A stretch of 64,000 bases of DNA from NCBI GenBank assembly GCA_920105625.2, contig OV050032.1, positions 5,780,129 to 5,844,128 of the forward strand, in the 5' to 3' direction. Below, piece after piece: positions 43,993 through 55,488 of this stretch. The notes below the pieces were generated by a model. It worked only from the letters and a program-made list of their open reading frames with translations, was not told the DNA's origin and searched no databases. This stretch comes from Clusia tigrina. Taxonomy: Eukaryota; Arthropoda; Insecta; Diptera; Clusiidae. The first letter of the stretch is position 1, and each line of letters begins with the position of its first letter. The position numbers and the translations under genes were made by a program.

Positions 43993-44360
43993 TGTGAGCT
44001 GAGCTCATACCGGGGTTAAACTTCATTGGTAGCATCGCTGTGAGCTCAGCTCATATCGGGGTTAAACTTCATTGGTAGCATCGCTGTGAGCCAAGCTCAA
44101 CCGGGGTTAAACTTCATTGGTAGCATCGCTGTGAGCTCAGCTCATATCGGGGTTAAACTTCCTTGGTAGCATCGCTGTGAGCCAAGCTCAACCGGGGTTA
44201 AACTTCATTGGTAGCATCGCTGTGAGCTCAGCTCATATCGGGGTTAAACTTCCTTGGTAGCATCGCTGTGAGCCAAGCTCAACCGGGGTTAAACTTCATT
44301 GGTAGCATCGCTGTGAGCTCAGCTCATATCGGGGTTAAACTTCATTGGTAGCATCGCTGT
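43993..44360. repeat. Dimeric satellite: alternating 46-bp and 45-bp monomers
   Basis: Eight monomers share GGGGTTAAACTTC(A/C)TTGG and GTAGCATCGCT. Type 1 (46 bp) has GCTCAGCTCATATC; type 2 (45 bp) has GCCAAGCTCAACC. After two type-1 monomers they alternate 2,1,2,1,2,1, so a 91-bp dimer is the amplified unit. Confidence 0.95.
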
Positions 44361-46004
44361 TCGTATGACACAAATGCCTAAAATGACGTAATGCGCTTAA
44401 CTCCAAAATGTGGCTGGCAATCGCTTCCTACTCCAATAATTCTTATACTAATCCATGGAACTCATTCACGTACAGATAACTTCACCCTCCTGGCCAATCT
44501 CAGCGTTATTGTTACAATTAAATTTATTGATTTATATACTTGAATGATTCCATGCAGCGCAGCTCCGCTCAGCTCAGTTCAGTTCGTCTTTCATGCTGGC
44601 ACCGTTTCGAGCAGACGCGGCGGCATTCGAGTCGCTAAATTACCTCTGCTACAAATTATTACATTTCGCTCTCTGTCATGACAGCTGTCAGAGACGAGTT
44701 GTCAAAATAAACGATAATTTATGATCTGGAAATTGTAAAAGTTGACTTTTGTTCATTCATGTGTGAGCATTTCTCAGCGATCTGGATGCCGAGGCATTTC
44801 CCGCCAGCTCCATTTGCCAAGCGTAGAGCGTGCTCTGACCGCAGCTGCTGCTTCCCTGACAGCTGTCATTGAGCGCTCGCTGTGCCACTGTAAATGTCGA
44901 AGCTAATTAACTTTTTCGTTGTAACAAATCTCAACAAAATCATTTTTGACAAGTTTGCATGCAGTTAACCATAAACACGAGCTCACACACACACGTTCAC
45001 ACACACAAACACAAAAGCTATAATATTTTATTTATTTAACTTAATCTATTTTTTTGTTGGCGCTTTTTTCCATTGCCTGTTTGTTTATTTGACTGCTTTT
45101 TATTTGCCACTATAATGCTCACTTGACCATATCAAACTGCGCTGCGCTGTGCTGCGGTGTACTGTACTGAGCCTTGCAGCATTTGCTCCATTGGGCTGCC
45201 ACATGTTGCCTGCCTGCCCGCCGCTGCTCTTGCATAATGAATGAACAGTTGTATGAATGGTGTGCAGCCACTTGTGGCGCTCGTGTTGTGTTCGCTTTTC
45301 ACACTATTTTGTCAAGGTCGTGGTCAATTCATTAGTTTTATGATTCCATTTTATTAGCCGTGGTAAATAGCACGTCTGCTGCATAAGCTGTTCGCTGATA
45401 ATGGCTGTTGCAAATCCAATTGTGCAAAGCGAAATTTATGCAGGAAGTGGTAATCACTTCGGCAAGCATTTGGGTACGAACTCCCGTAAGAGTGTACGCA
45501 GCATTGCAAAAGAAATTTTATTGGTTTTTAGACATGGCGACAAATTTGTGGGGGTCTAGTCTAAATGGAACTACGAGTATGTCCCAAATACCGTACGACC
45601 TAAATGAAGTTAGTCAAGTGGATAATTTCATACTTGGAAAGATGAGTTAAATAAACACCCATGGAGTATAACTTCATTGTTCCCCTTCCATTCAAAAGTA
45701 GGCACAGTTAATAGAAGGGAAAAGTTTAATAAATTCCAGCCAAATATAACTGTGGAAGAAATCAATCTCAGGTCGAATGAATAAGTCGGGAATGAAGTAA
45801 GGACCTCATGACAAAATCTCGAAAGAATGAATGGATTCTAATGTGACAAATGCAGAGAGAACTGAAATAAACATCAATGAATTATAACTTAGTCACAACA
45901 ACAGGCACAGCGGGCAGGCTCTGGTCTGAACTTACAGGATGTAAAGTAGCTACACAAACCTGACAAATGTCAAGCGCTCAAAAGACCCAGTGTCTCTAAA
46001 GACC
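44361..46004. other. No gene seen
   Basis: CA run near 44985-45010. Short GCTCAGCT-type repeats near 44560-44575. No recognised protein. Confidence 0.4.
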
Positions 46005-46605
46005 CAGTCTCTCTAAATAGACAATGTGGAGGTTCCGTGATTAGTGTCCTAACGGGACACTGGACTCTGGGCACTCACGGGTGTAGGCTGTGGAATGCCT
46101 CTAACGACTTCTGCAGGAGTTGCATGGACGAGGAGGAGGAGGAGTCCATTGTACACCTATTATAAATGTGTCCAGCGTTGTCTAGAATGAGGCTCGGGAT
46201 TGCCTCTAACGACTTCTGCAGGAGTTGCATGGACGAGGAGGAGGAAGAGTCCATTCTACACCTGTAATACACGTGTCCAGCGTTGTCCAGAAGGAGGTTG
46301 GGGATTGCCTCTAACGACTTCTGCAGGAGTTGCATGGATGAGGAGGAGGAAGAGTCTATTGTACAGCTGTTATGCAAGTATCCAGCGTTGTCCAGAAGGA
46401 GGCGCACTTTCCTGGGCGACTACTTTCTGGACTCTTTGGAGATATCTCAAATAAAAAGATTAGCTCCATCAACTGCTTAAGCTCCAAATGGCTGGACCTT
46501 TGAATGGGATGGGACCTGATGTCTCTTGCGGTATCACAAAGGGTCAATGATGGCCTAAGTGCGCCATTCAGGCGGCCGCCTTACCTACCTACCTACCTAG
46601 CCACA
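46005..46605 (+). mobile_element. LINE C-terminal relic, family B, copy 2, with triplicated finger
   Basis: The plus strand reads SLNRQCGGSVISVLTGHW and TLGTHGCRL, then three copies of the finger segment NDFCRSCMDEEEEESI with CPALSR, then FLGDYFLDSLEISQIKRL and the family-B 3' end with a CCTACCTACCTACC tail (46585-46602). Stop codons lie inside the first two finger copies. It matches 11268-11640 on the minus strand, where the finger is single. Confidence 0.85.
46091..46410 (+). repeat. 105-bp triplication of a LINE finger segment
   Basis: CTAACGACTTCTGCAGGAGT starts at 46101, 46206 and 46311, an exact 105-bp (35-codon) period. Each unit covers one whole CRSC...H...C finger. Confidence 0.95.
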
Positions 46606-48719
46606 ACTTATTATATTAAATTAAATACGAATAAGTACCAAAAATGTATTGAGGCCGATATGGAAATATGCCATTTTCCGTTTCAATCGTGCTCCCCATG
46701 TAAGAGTGTTTAGTCTGCAAGACATTATCTATAGAAAATCGAAGATTTTCTGGAGCTTATGTGCTTATCTCTTTCCGATTCAATCATGTTCCCCATGTAA
46801 GAGTGTTTAGTTTACAAGATATGCACAAAAACAGAGGTTTGTGGAAATTTGGCGAGATATCCCCAATCTGGACGTGTGAAATCCCTTTGCCAATTGTGCT
46901 GATTACGTTCCGAACATTTGACTCGGTTGTTAATGTATTCTCAATTAACTGCCAATTCACCTTCACGGCTACGGAGATTCAGTATCAACAAAACATCGTC
47001 ATTCAGTGTCGCTTCAACTGAATGACGATGTTTTGTTGATAATGAACGCTACTTTAGCTGATTGTGTCTTCATCAAGGAAACGAAAACTAATTAATTAAG
47101 CTTTTTAATGTTTTTGAAGCGAACTTTTCATAGACAACTCGACGCATTGCTGGGCAATTGAGCAAACAGAGAGTTAATTACGCTTGATGCACGACAATAC
47201 GCTCGATTCGGTACTGTGATTGTGCCTTTGGCTAGATACGGTTTAACTCCAAATGTAGGCACTTGATAGGAAGGTTACAGGTTTATAGCCTCAGGGCAGC
47301 CACACCGATTGACCAAACCAGTGAGAAGTTACTGCTACGATGTAGGTCATGTATACTCTAAACACTCGCTCACACACCCATTCGAGTACATTAACTCATC
47401 CGCAGTCGTCATTTTTCAGTCAGGAGTGACCAAAAGCTTTCCAATTTGAAACGGCAGCTGAAGTTGCCTCCAAGTATTTGGGTCGAGCGTCCTACTAAGC
47501 ATTGAAAGTAAAAACAAAATAAGCAATCAAAACACAAAAAGGGAAATATAGACGCATAAAAAAAGTCATGTCTCGGGTATGACAACACCAACAACAGCAC
47601 TGCTGCACGGCATAGGAACAACTTCAATATTCTCACCCACGCGGGCCGGTCTCAGCATCACATCGCCGCACAGCACTCCAAACGACGATAAAGCGGAAAG
47701 TTCACATGTGCCACAGTGACCCCAAAACCACACGGCCCTATCAGCCCAGAACAATCACACGAATAGTTGTGGCATGTCTTGTTGAACACGAAAAGCAACA
47801 CCTTCAATTTTATTACAATTTTATTTTTGCCTCCTCGCCTGCTCAAGTTTTCTTTGAAAGTGATGCGCCGCGCAATGATTGAAAGAATATGTCCACTAAT
47901 TATAGCAACAACAACAGCCAAAACAACAACAACGACAACTACGACAACAACATAAAGTCTATGAAAAACAAGCACAGCAATACCGTCAACAGCAACTATA
48001 ACAATAACAGCATTGGAGGGAAATACCAGCGATTTCGTGTACAACGCACAAACAGCAGACTTCAGACGAGTGGTGTGGTTGCGGTGCCTCCTCCAGCGTT
48101 CGAAAGTTTCCCAGTTTCACACACAGTCGAGAGTAAATTGTGCAAGCAGTCAAGCAGAGAGTCTGCTGCAAGCGAGCACGCAAAGTTCACGCTACGTAAC
48201 CTCAAAATTAGAATTTCATAAAAACGCTTTTCGTTAAAATGGGCTCCAAAAACCAAAAAATTGACAAAAAAAAGGCAACAAAAACACCCGTAAGAGAAGA
48301 GTCAAGCAGATGATTCTCGGTGTATTTTCTTCTTTTAATTAAGAATGACCCCAATTGTACACGGAGAGGAAAAGCATAGGGGAAATTAGACATTATTTGG
48401 TATGCCCCTCATTAAGGGAACCATCACGCCATCGGCCGTAGCTGACATATGAAATATTTGCTCTTCTTAGGAGACAAAAACAAGCAAGTAATAACTGGCG
48501 GGGAATGGTTGAGGACCACTGAACAAATTGCATAGGGTAGGTGGGCTAAATGGCTGTCCTAAGACTTACCTAGGCCTGTTCAAGGCCCACTGTGGCCACT
48601 AGAGCTGTGTGCCTACACCTCCGGCTCCTCCTTAAACTATCCTGTGGATTTGATAAAAGTTGCCACTTTCGTTAGCTTCATGCGGGAAACCTTCTCAATA
48701 CTCTCAACAAACTAAATGT
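46606..48719. other. No recognised gene; repeats and a foldback
   Basis: Two similar 50-bp blocks lie about 97 bp apart (46680-46725 and 46777-46822; CCCCATGTAAGAGTGTTTAG). A foldback lies at 46983-47041. CAACAA runs occur at 47905-47955. The stretch 48535-48720 (GTAGGTGGGCTAAATGGC) has the feel of another LINE 3' end, unassigned. Confidence 0.4.
46983..47041. repeat. Perfect 24-bp inverted repeat with 11-nt loop
   Basis: Arms 46983-47006 and 47018-47041 are exact reverse complements, starting TATCAACAAAACATCG on the left and ending CGATGTTTTGTTGATA on the right. The loop is TGTCGCTTCAA. Confidence 0.95.
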
Positions 48720-49396
48720 GCTCACCTAACATTTGCCTTAAGGAAGGACACGTGTCCAAATTCGCATCAATGGTAAAAACTTTCCACACGCTCTGACATA
48801 AAGTACATCAGAATCCACACGACAGACGATCAACCTGGACTAAACACATTGACTCAAAGTGTGCTCAGATCCAATTGAAACTCCATACCTTGAACTGGCT
48901 ACTAAAGAAGCATTCAAACCTTGCCTTAGAATAGAATGTACTAATTTATACTAGTAGCATTGAGCCTATATGGACATATGGGATTCATTTGTAGGGCACC
49001 GCGTGTCTGTCATATAGGGAGAAACTCCCACGCCTCCAATCGAAAATTTTGAGACTGATCACCGGTGCTCCATGGTACTTGAGGAACATAAACATCCACC
49101 GTGACCTGAATTTGCCCACGATTGAAAATGAAATGGTGAACACCTACAAAACCCACGCTCTTAAATTGGAAAATCACCAGATCTACTTGGCGAGGAGCCT
49201 ACTAAAGCTTTCCTCTACAAGACACCTCAAAAGGATATATACCTTAGACCTGATTTAAGAAAGTCTTATTGCATGCTTTGAAAACACAAAATATTCTGAG
49301 GATATTACGTAGATATGTAAATCTAGTCTTATAATTCCTGTTAGTTTCTTGACAAAGAAAGATTCGGTAAATAAATAGATGGTAAAAAAAAAAACT
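48720..49396 (+). mobile_element. Jockey-like LINE 3' fragment with poly(A)
   Basis: Plus-strand pieces in order: LTFALRKDTCPN, LDWTKHIDSKCAQIQLKLHT with LNWLLKKH, then IEPIWTYGIH, LQSKILRLITGAPWYLRN and INIHRDLNLPTIENE, ending HLKRIYTLDLI before a stop at 49258. This is the post-RT thumb and C-terminus of Jockey ORF2. A short 3' UTR ends in AAATAAATAG and an A10 run (49386-49395). 5'-truncated and frameshifted early, but the last 69 codons are open. Confidence 0.85.
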
Positions 49397-49499
49397 TAAA
49401 ACACACTTGGAACACAGTTGACTTTAATTATTTTAACATATCCAAGTCAAATTTATTGTGGCTACTTTCAAGTCACAGCTGGACTTATCATAGTCTCTG

Positions 49500-49880
49500 C
49501 ATGGCGTTTCAATGTTTGAAATCTAGCTTCCTTTGCAGGACTCTTTCTCTTTTAGCAACTTTATATCATTGACTTTGAACTGTTCTGTAAGAGTTTGCAG
49601 CTTCGATATCCGCTTACGATAGTACTTATTATCCTTACGCTGTTTATTGACCTTTGAAAGCTCAGGAAGCAATGGGCAAGGAGATTCAGAGGTTGACAGC
49701 GAACTTCAAAAAGGTCAGTAAACAACATAAGATTACTGTCCTTTTTGAAGTTCGCTATCAACCTCTGAATCTCCTTGCCCATTACCTCCTGAGCTTTCAA
49801 TTGCTCCTTGCTTCCCATAGGCAAAGGAACTATTTTTACACAATAATTGCCTCGTATTAAAGAAGAAAAAGACTTGTACA
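49500..49880 (-). pseudogene. Broken coiled-coil coding relic with a foldback
   Basis: The minus strand reads LPMGSKEQLKAQEVMGKEIQ and RLIANFKK, enters the foldback, and after it reads KVNKQRKDNKYYRKRISKLQ, TLTEQFKVNDIKLLKEK and stops. The Lys/Glu/Leu pattern is coiled-coil-like. Coiled coils of this type follow the DNA-binding domain in THAP/P-element-like proteins, but no such domain is visible here, so this is only a guess. An inverted duplication interrupts the frame. Confidence 0.35.
49656..49798. repeat. Large foldback: 66-bp arms, 10-nt loop
   Basis: Arms 49656-49722 and 49733-49798 are reverse complements apart from about four or five differences. The shared core is GGGCAAGGAGATTCAGAGGT. 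Both arms encode the same MGKEIQRL peptide, on opposite strands. Confidence 0.9.
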
Positions 49881-49896
49881 AGTAATATTAGGGAGA

Positions 49897-49898
49897 TT

Positions 49899-49935
<37 letters not shown>
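49897..49935. repeat. GA microsatellite
   Basis: AGAGAG run right after the foldback. Confidence 0.9.
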
Positions 49936-49938
<3 letters not shown>

Positions 49939-50174
49939 TGGAAAGAAAGCAGTTCTAATGTAACGTTTATTCAGGTTTAGTCGGGAATATTTAAACTACT
50001 ATTTCGTCCCATTGCGGGTATGTTGCGACAATTTGATGTCATTAGAGTCGAATTGGAAGTAAGGGAGGGGTTAGAATTGGTGTTATCTGAGTTGGATTTG
50101 GACATATTCTGTAGTGTTTGCAAGCAAGGTATTAACTTGACTGACTTTATTGTAATTAGTAATAAACGAATATA

Positions 50175-50330
50175 GTGACAAGTAGGAATGTTAACTTAAA
50201 GTGACAAGTAGGAATGTTAACTTAAAGTGACAAGTAGGAATGTTAACTTAAAGTGACAAATAGGAATGTTAACTTAAAGTGACAAGTAGGTATGTTAACT
50301 TAAAGTGACAAGTAGGTATGTTAACTTAAA
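50175..50330. repeat. 26-bp tandem repeat, 6 copies
   Basis: GTGACAAGTAGGAATGTTAA starts at 50175, 50201, 50227, 50253, 50279 and 50305. Two later units carry G-to-A or A-to-T changes. Confidence 0.95.
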
Positions 50331-52350
50331 AGGTATGTTAAAAGGTATGATAATGGATGATTGTAGTAGTTCTAAGGAATTGCACTGATTCCAACTGTGA
50401 CTCCCACCAAAAGCTGATGACACGCCGACTTCGACCGCCAATTATATAAATCGGCATACGAACAATTCGTATTGCTCACTTCAACAACATATTATGTTAG
50501 AAATTCTTAGACGAAGTGAGTGTTGTTTAGTTATACGCCAAAAGACTGACTTATAATGAACGAGTAAGTTAAAAATTTGTTTATTTATTTATAATTGGAC
50601 ATACAATTATTAATAACTAACTTAAAAACATTCGATTCGCTTAAATAAAACTGTTTATATGTGCTTAAAAGAAAGAGGCACACTTTGTTAAAGCCAAAAG
50701 ACATCGCTCAAGAACTGTGCAGAGCCATACGAAGCTCATAACTGACCCCCATTTGCCTCTGGTTTGTATTGAAGTATGAATTCAAGTGATGTTTTGATAT
50801 GTTTCCAAACTAAATGGAAACAACCCGTAACAAATATTCAGGATAGTGCTGAGTTTATTTTGGGTCATCTATTAACTAATCTTCCAAGTCAATTTGGAAG
50901 TGTTTTTCATCATCTGTTTAACGCACAACATCAGACAACATACGAGTCTTCGATCTTGGCGGTATGGAGTATGCAGGGTATGCTCCTATTCTAAATGAAA
51001 TGTGACCTTCACACGACTACTAGCTTAACTCCCAACTCAGACAGGGTATGCTCACTCAGTTAATGTGTTAGTAGTCAGTACTGTAGCCGCGCATATTCCC
51101 ATGCATCAGTCCAGCTGGTTGTGCGCTTGAAAATGTCACAGAATCGTGACTGCCAGTCTGACATTTGCGGGCACAAAAGCACATAAAAAAGCTGAAATAT
51201 TTACCAATATACAGACGATCAGTCGCATAACTGGGCAGACTCGCAGTATATTGTTACAAAATCCAAATGAAAATGTTTTGTGTCAACTGTGGTCACATGA
51301 TGCATGTTTGATTTGAAATCGTCATGATTTGCAATGAGAACGCCACAGAACATAAATCAGCAATTTTTCAAATGTTGCAACAAGCGCGCTCGAACATTGC
51401 AGCCAAGCAAAAGGCGACACCAACAACAGCAACACCAACAACAACAACAACAACAACATCAGCAACACCAACAACAACAGCAACACCAACAACAACAACA
51501 ACAACGAAGTGAAAATGAAAATTGAACTGAAAAATGCAAACGAAAACGAAAATGTTCGCGTGCATTTCGAGTTGCGTCGAAATCATATTTGAATAAATAA
51601 AAGTTGTTTGCAGCCAAACGACTTTAGACAATGTAAAATGTGGCTGCGAAGTGCAAATGGCCACGGGCTACAGTTGTGTTGTTCCTATTATTGGTGCCAT
51701 TGTTGTTGTCACTGTTATACACCAGGTCGCCGGCACGAGATCACTTGAACGAACGGCCTTGTAGGTCGAGTGCAATTGCAATTATGGAGCTGCAATTTAT
51801 TTTGAGTTGAATTGCGCTCGCTCTGTTGCTGCCGATGTTGCTGTTGTTATTGTTGTTGTTGTTGTTGTTGTGTTATTGTCGCTATTTTATTGCTGTACGG
51901 CATATCTATTTTTATATCTGCAATTGCCAACAAAGCACCACGGCAACAGCAGAAGCAGCATCAGCAGCACTGCAATCTTCAGGCCGTAAAAATGATGTTG
52001 TTTGTTTGTGTATTTGTTTTATTTTCCTATTTAACAGCAACACCGATTGTCATGTTGTATATCGCGTTTGCAGACTTGTACAATACGAGTACGCCGCGAT
52101 GCACTTGGAAAAAAGTCAGTATTAAATTTTATGCCGCCATTAAATGTGTGTCATTGGCTCGATTGAGCTGGGCCCCGCTTATTTTGCCTTGTCATGCGTT
52201 GTCTTTAGCCAAAGCCTTTAAACTACGAAGGAGTTGGTTTAATGTGTCCATGAGTGGCGGAAAAAACTGGAGCTATTTACTCAGAATAGCCAATCCGGCA
52301 GATAAGCTGCATGTATTAATGAATGACATGAACATAAAACATAGGATTAG
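50331..52350. other. No gene seen; CAACAA and TTG runs
   Basis: CAACAA tract at 51418-51507 and TTG tract at 51840-51872. A 189-codon plus frame (51812-52381) begins in the TTG tract as a run of Cys and has no recognisable domain. Confidence 0.45.
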
Positions 52351-52354
52351 TGTA

Positions 52355-52495
52355 GCTAATTTTGAAGAGGCATCACAATAACAACACTCAACGATGTCGC
52401 TAATTTTGAAAAGGGATCACCATAACAACACTCAACGATGTCGCTAATTTTGAAGAGGCATCACAATAACAACACTCAACGATGTCGCTAATTTC
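52355..52495. repeat. 44-bp tandem repeat, about 3 copies
   Basis: GCTAATTTTGAAGAGGCATC starts at 52355, 52399 (variant) and 52443; the next start at 52487 then diverges. Confidence 0.9.
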
Positions 52496-52589
52496 AACGA
52501 GTTGGAATCAGACCATTTAGCGTTTTGGAAGATTGGTGCTACCAAGCTTGTTAGTTGATGTTTAATTCGTTCGCTCACCAAGTTGGAAC

Positions 52590-53340
52590 TTAGCTTAGGT
52601 TAGGTTAACGTGGCAGTCGGTCTAAGGACCAGCTCCCTCAGACCACCATGAGTCCATTGTGATACCAGCATGTAACAACGCAGCTCCGATTCACTCGTCG
52701 AACCATTTCAGAGCTCTAATAAGAGGAGGATTTGTTTGACCTTCGCGCCGGACACTTCCATAAGAGAGCTGAAAGCGTGTTTGCCTAAAGAGCCCGCTCT
52801 GCTTCTAGCCAGAGCGTGGCACCTACAGAAGAGATGTTCCACAGTCTCCTCCTCCTCATCCCCACAGCTTCTTCAGTATTCATGAGAGAATACTCCCAGC
52901 CTGAGAGCATGCCTGCCGAACAGCCAGTGACCAGTTACACAAGCCACGACCTTAGAGATATCCTTTCTCGACAGGGCAAGCAAGTCTAGCTTTGTTCCTG
53001 CCACATTAGCCTGGTCGATATCCTCTCTCGACAGGGCAAGCAAGTCTCTAAATTTCCTTCTATTAAGCTCCGGACACATTAGCCTGGTCGTTAAGCAAGT
53101 GCTCTCATGTGCCCTAGACCCATTGGCCTCACGCACAACCCTATCCTTCAGCATCAGTTTACAGGTGGTAATTGGTATTCCAACCTCGCATCTGTCCGTG
53201 CATAAGGGAAGGTTGGTGCCCCGTCTGGCTAACTCTTCAGGTAGGAAGTTGCTGCGACCTTTGACTGAGAGCTCTACCTTGATTAAACAATGACGTAGAT
53301 GACGTTCCTGGTCGAAATAGCGAAGTCGCTATGTGGAACG
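52590..53340 (-). mobile_element. LINE C-terminal relic, family K, copy 1
   Basis: Minus-strand order: ELARRGTNLPLCTDRCEVGI, PITTCKLMLKDRVV, ELNRRKFRDLLALSREDI, VVACVTGHWLFGRHALRLG, a damaged finger ending RSCGDEEEETVEHLFCRC, then HALARSRAGSLGKHAFSS, and the 3' end with a TTAACCTAACC tail near 52590-52605. A 60-bp internal duplication repeats LLALSR(E/K)DI. The same terminal 115 bp occurs at 63050-63166. Confidence 0.85.
52957..53076 (-). repeat. 60-bp in-frame duplication inside the family K LINE
   Basis: GATATCCT(T/C)TCTCGACAGG begins at 52957 and 53017, a 60-bp (20-codon) spacing. Confidence 0.85.
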
Positions 53341-53514
53341 CAATAGCCTTTAGTTCGATTAAGCGACTTAACGATTAAGGAACTGAACCCAAGCTCAAGC
53401 TCAATACAAATCACAAATTCTGCAATTATCCTGGTATTGTAACGAAATGCTTCTGTCTCTTTTATGAACGAATATGAAGAAACTTACTCACTTACTTACT
53501 CATTACTTACCTAC

Positions 53515-53720
53515 TTACTTTCGTGGCCTAAACACAGAATCTGCTGAGCAAGCCGCTATCGGGTTACGGACGAACTTAAGAGCGGTCGCCAGGCGCCTCC
53601 AATACGTTATACCAAGGGTGGTTAGGGTTTCCTCGACCTGGTGCTTCCATCGTAGGCATAGTCGTGCTCTGCGACGTTGTTTAACCATTACTGACATGTT
53701 AAGTAAAGGGTGATCCCTCA
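53515..53720 (-). mobile_element. Possible LINE ORF end, RTE-like
   Basis: The minus frame reads RRRARLCLRWKHQVEETLTT, then LGITYWRRLATAL. The pattern RW...VE..L..LG...WR..A resembles the very end of RTE-type and similar LINE ORF2 proteins. Short and without a tail, so tentative. Confidence 0.35.
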
Positions 53721-55388
53721 GTCAAAGTTCGCAGCAACTCACAACACAACAACAACCAGTCATTCAAATTGTCAAGACACAAATGCTGGTATCGTTTTTC
53801 GCACCAATGGCCTTGATTGTAGAGTTTGCAAGAACGACCTCGACTATAGCTGAAATGGATGAAGATACATCGTGGCACCCGGCACAATTGTTACTTGGAA
53901 GCGGCAACGATAAGTGGGCTGTAACTGAGACTATGGTTAGATTAGATTGTGGCTAAATTAATGACACCACGCGTCCCTTACTTGAAACTGAACAACTATT
54001 TTGGAATTTCCCGGCACAATCCAGTGTTTGAACTATTTGCGAATTGCAGATGATCTGCTAGTATTCTGTCAGCAATCAGTTTCGATCCATAGTAGTTACC
54101 GCTGCAGCTCATGCGGTTGCGAACTGGACCCCCACCCACTATTTCTCTATCAAATTTCTTACCGTGTGCGACACAAGCACGCGCGCTAAACAATTAATGA
54201 TATACTAAATTCAATTTATTGACTGCTATTACTATAAAGATCCAATCTCACATGTCCCTCCCTCCGTCCGTCCGTCCCTCCCTCCGTCCGTACTGGACTG
54301 GTCTGGTGTGTCCTGGTCTAGTCGCTTCGTACGTGGTAGTGAGCAATTAACCACTTCGCCACCCACTGAAGGCCGGCATGTGCCTGATAAAGCGGAAAGT
54401 ACGTGTCGGATATGCGTTTATATGTCACTGACATATGGGCATAACTACACACATATACACAGACATGTTTGCGTGCGGATGTGAAGGAACTCCAACAAAT
54501 TTTACCATGAAAATGGAATAAAATGCTGCAATGGCAGCAAATGCTGCGCTTGGGAGACGAAGTGTCAAGGTGAAATTTCACCCTTTTCCTATTATTTTAA
54601 TTAATACTATTACAATGGCACACGAGAGAAGAATAAATTGAAAATAAATACATAATTATCATAAAAAAATTGAAAAAAACATTCAAATTCATGTCAATGA
54701 ACGGCCTTCCGCAGCAGCATCTCAGCGCTTTTCACTTCCAGCATGTAAAGCGGTGCGGCAACTTTAATTTAAGTCATCCGCCGCAAGTGCTTGTTGAAGT
54801 TGTTGCTTCGTTGTTGTTGTTGCTTCGTTGCTGTTGTTGCTTCGTTGCTGTTGTTGTTAGCATAGTTGTAGTGTCTGTAGTTGCTACTGCTGCCCACACA
54901 TGCTTCATAGCACAGCCAAACAACAACTTTTCAAAGTCGCTGTGAGCAATTTAAAATGCTTTGGCTTTGTCTTTGTTTTTGGCCATTGTCGTTGTTGTTG
55001 TTGTTGCGGTTGCGGTTGTAATATTTTTATTTTTCAGTTTTCCTCATGCATATAGGTACATATTCCTACGTACAATTAAAAGTGCTCAGCGATTATGGCG
55101 GGAGTTGGTGCGTTAGCGCCATTTAACCAACTCCACCAGCAACAGCGGAGACTATAATTTTCTAACGGAAGTAGTTGTGGCTGCCGCTGCCTACTTTTGT
55201 ATTAAGAGACTGTATAATAACATTATTCTTATTATATTGTTTTAATTTATAAAAGTAGAAACGTGCATGTATCCGACTGTGGCGGTATTTTGGGAAATGT
55301 AGGTTAAAGTTGCGGCACGACAGCCTCTCCAGACAAAGGGGTCAGAAGCGACTCAAACACTTCTAGCAAATTCAAAGAAAAGCCTCAA

Positions 55389-55488
55389 CTAGCAAATGCC
55401 AGGGTGGTGAAGTGGGTGGGGTTAATGAACCTCTGTCACAAGTGAGCGAGTGAGTGACTCGCTCCGCCAGTAGCCTGGCATTTGCTAG
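55389..55488. repeat. Inverted repeat with nested hairpin
   Basis: Perfect 15-bp arms CTAGCAAATGCCAGG (55389-55403) and its complement (55474-55488). Between them, near 55445-55463, GAGCGAGT and ACTCGCTC form a second eight-pair stem. Confidence 0.85.

Noticed and set aside
43993..44360. CRISPR-like regular repeats
   Set aside because: The 45/46-bp units are contiguous with no variable spacers, and the genome is eukaryotic.
51812..52381. 189-codon plus-strand frame with Cys-rich start
   Set aside because: It starts in a TTG microsatellite and shows no known domain, splice logic or neighbouring exon.
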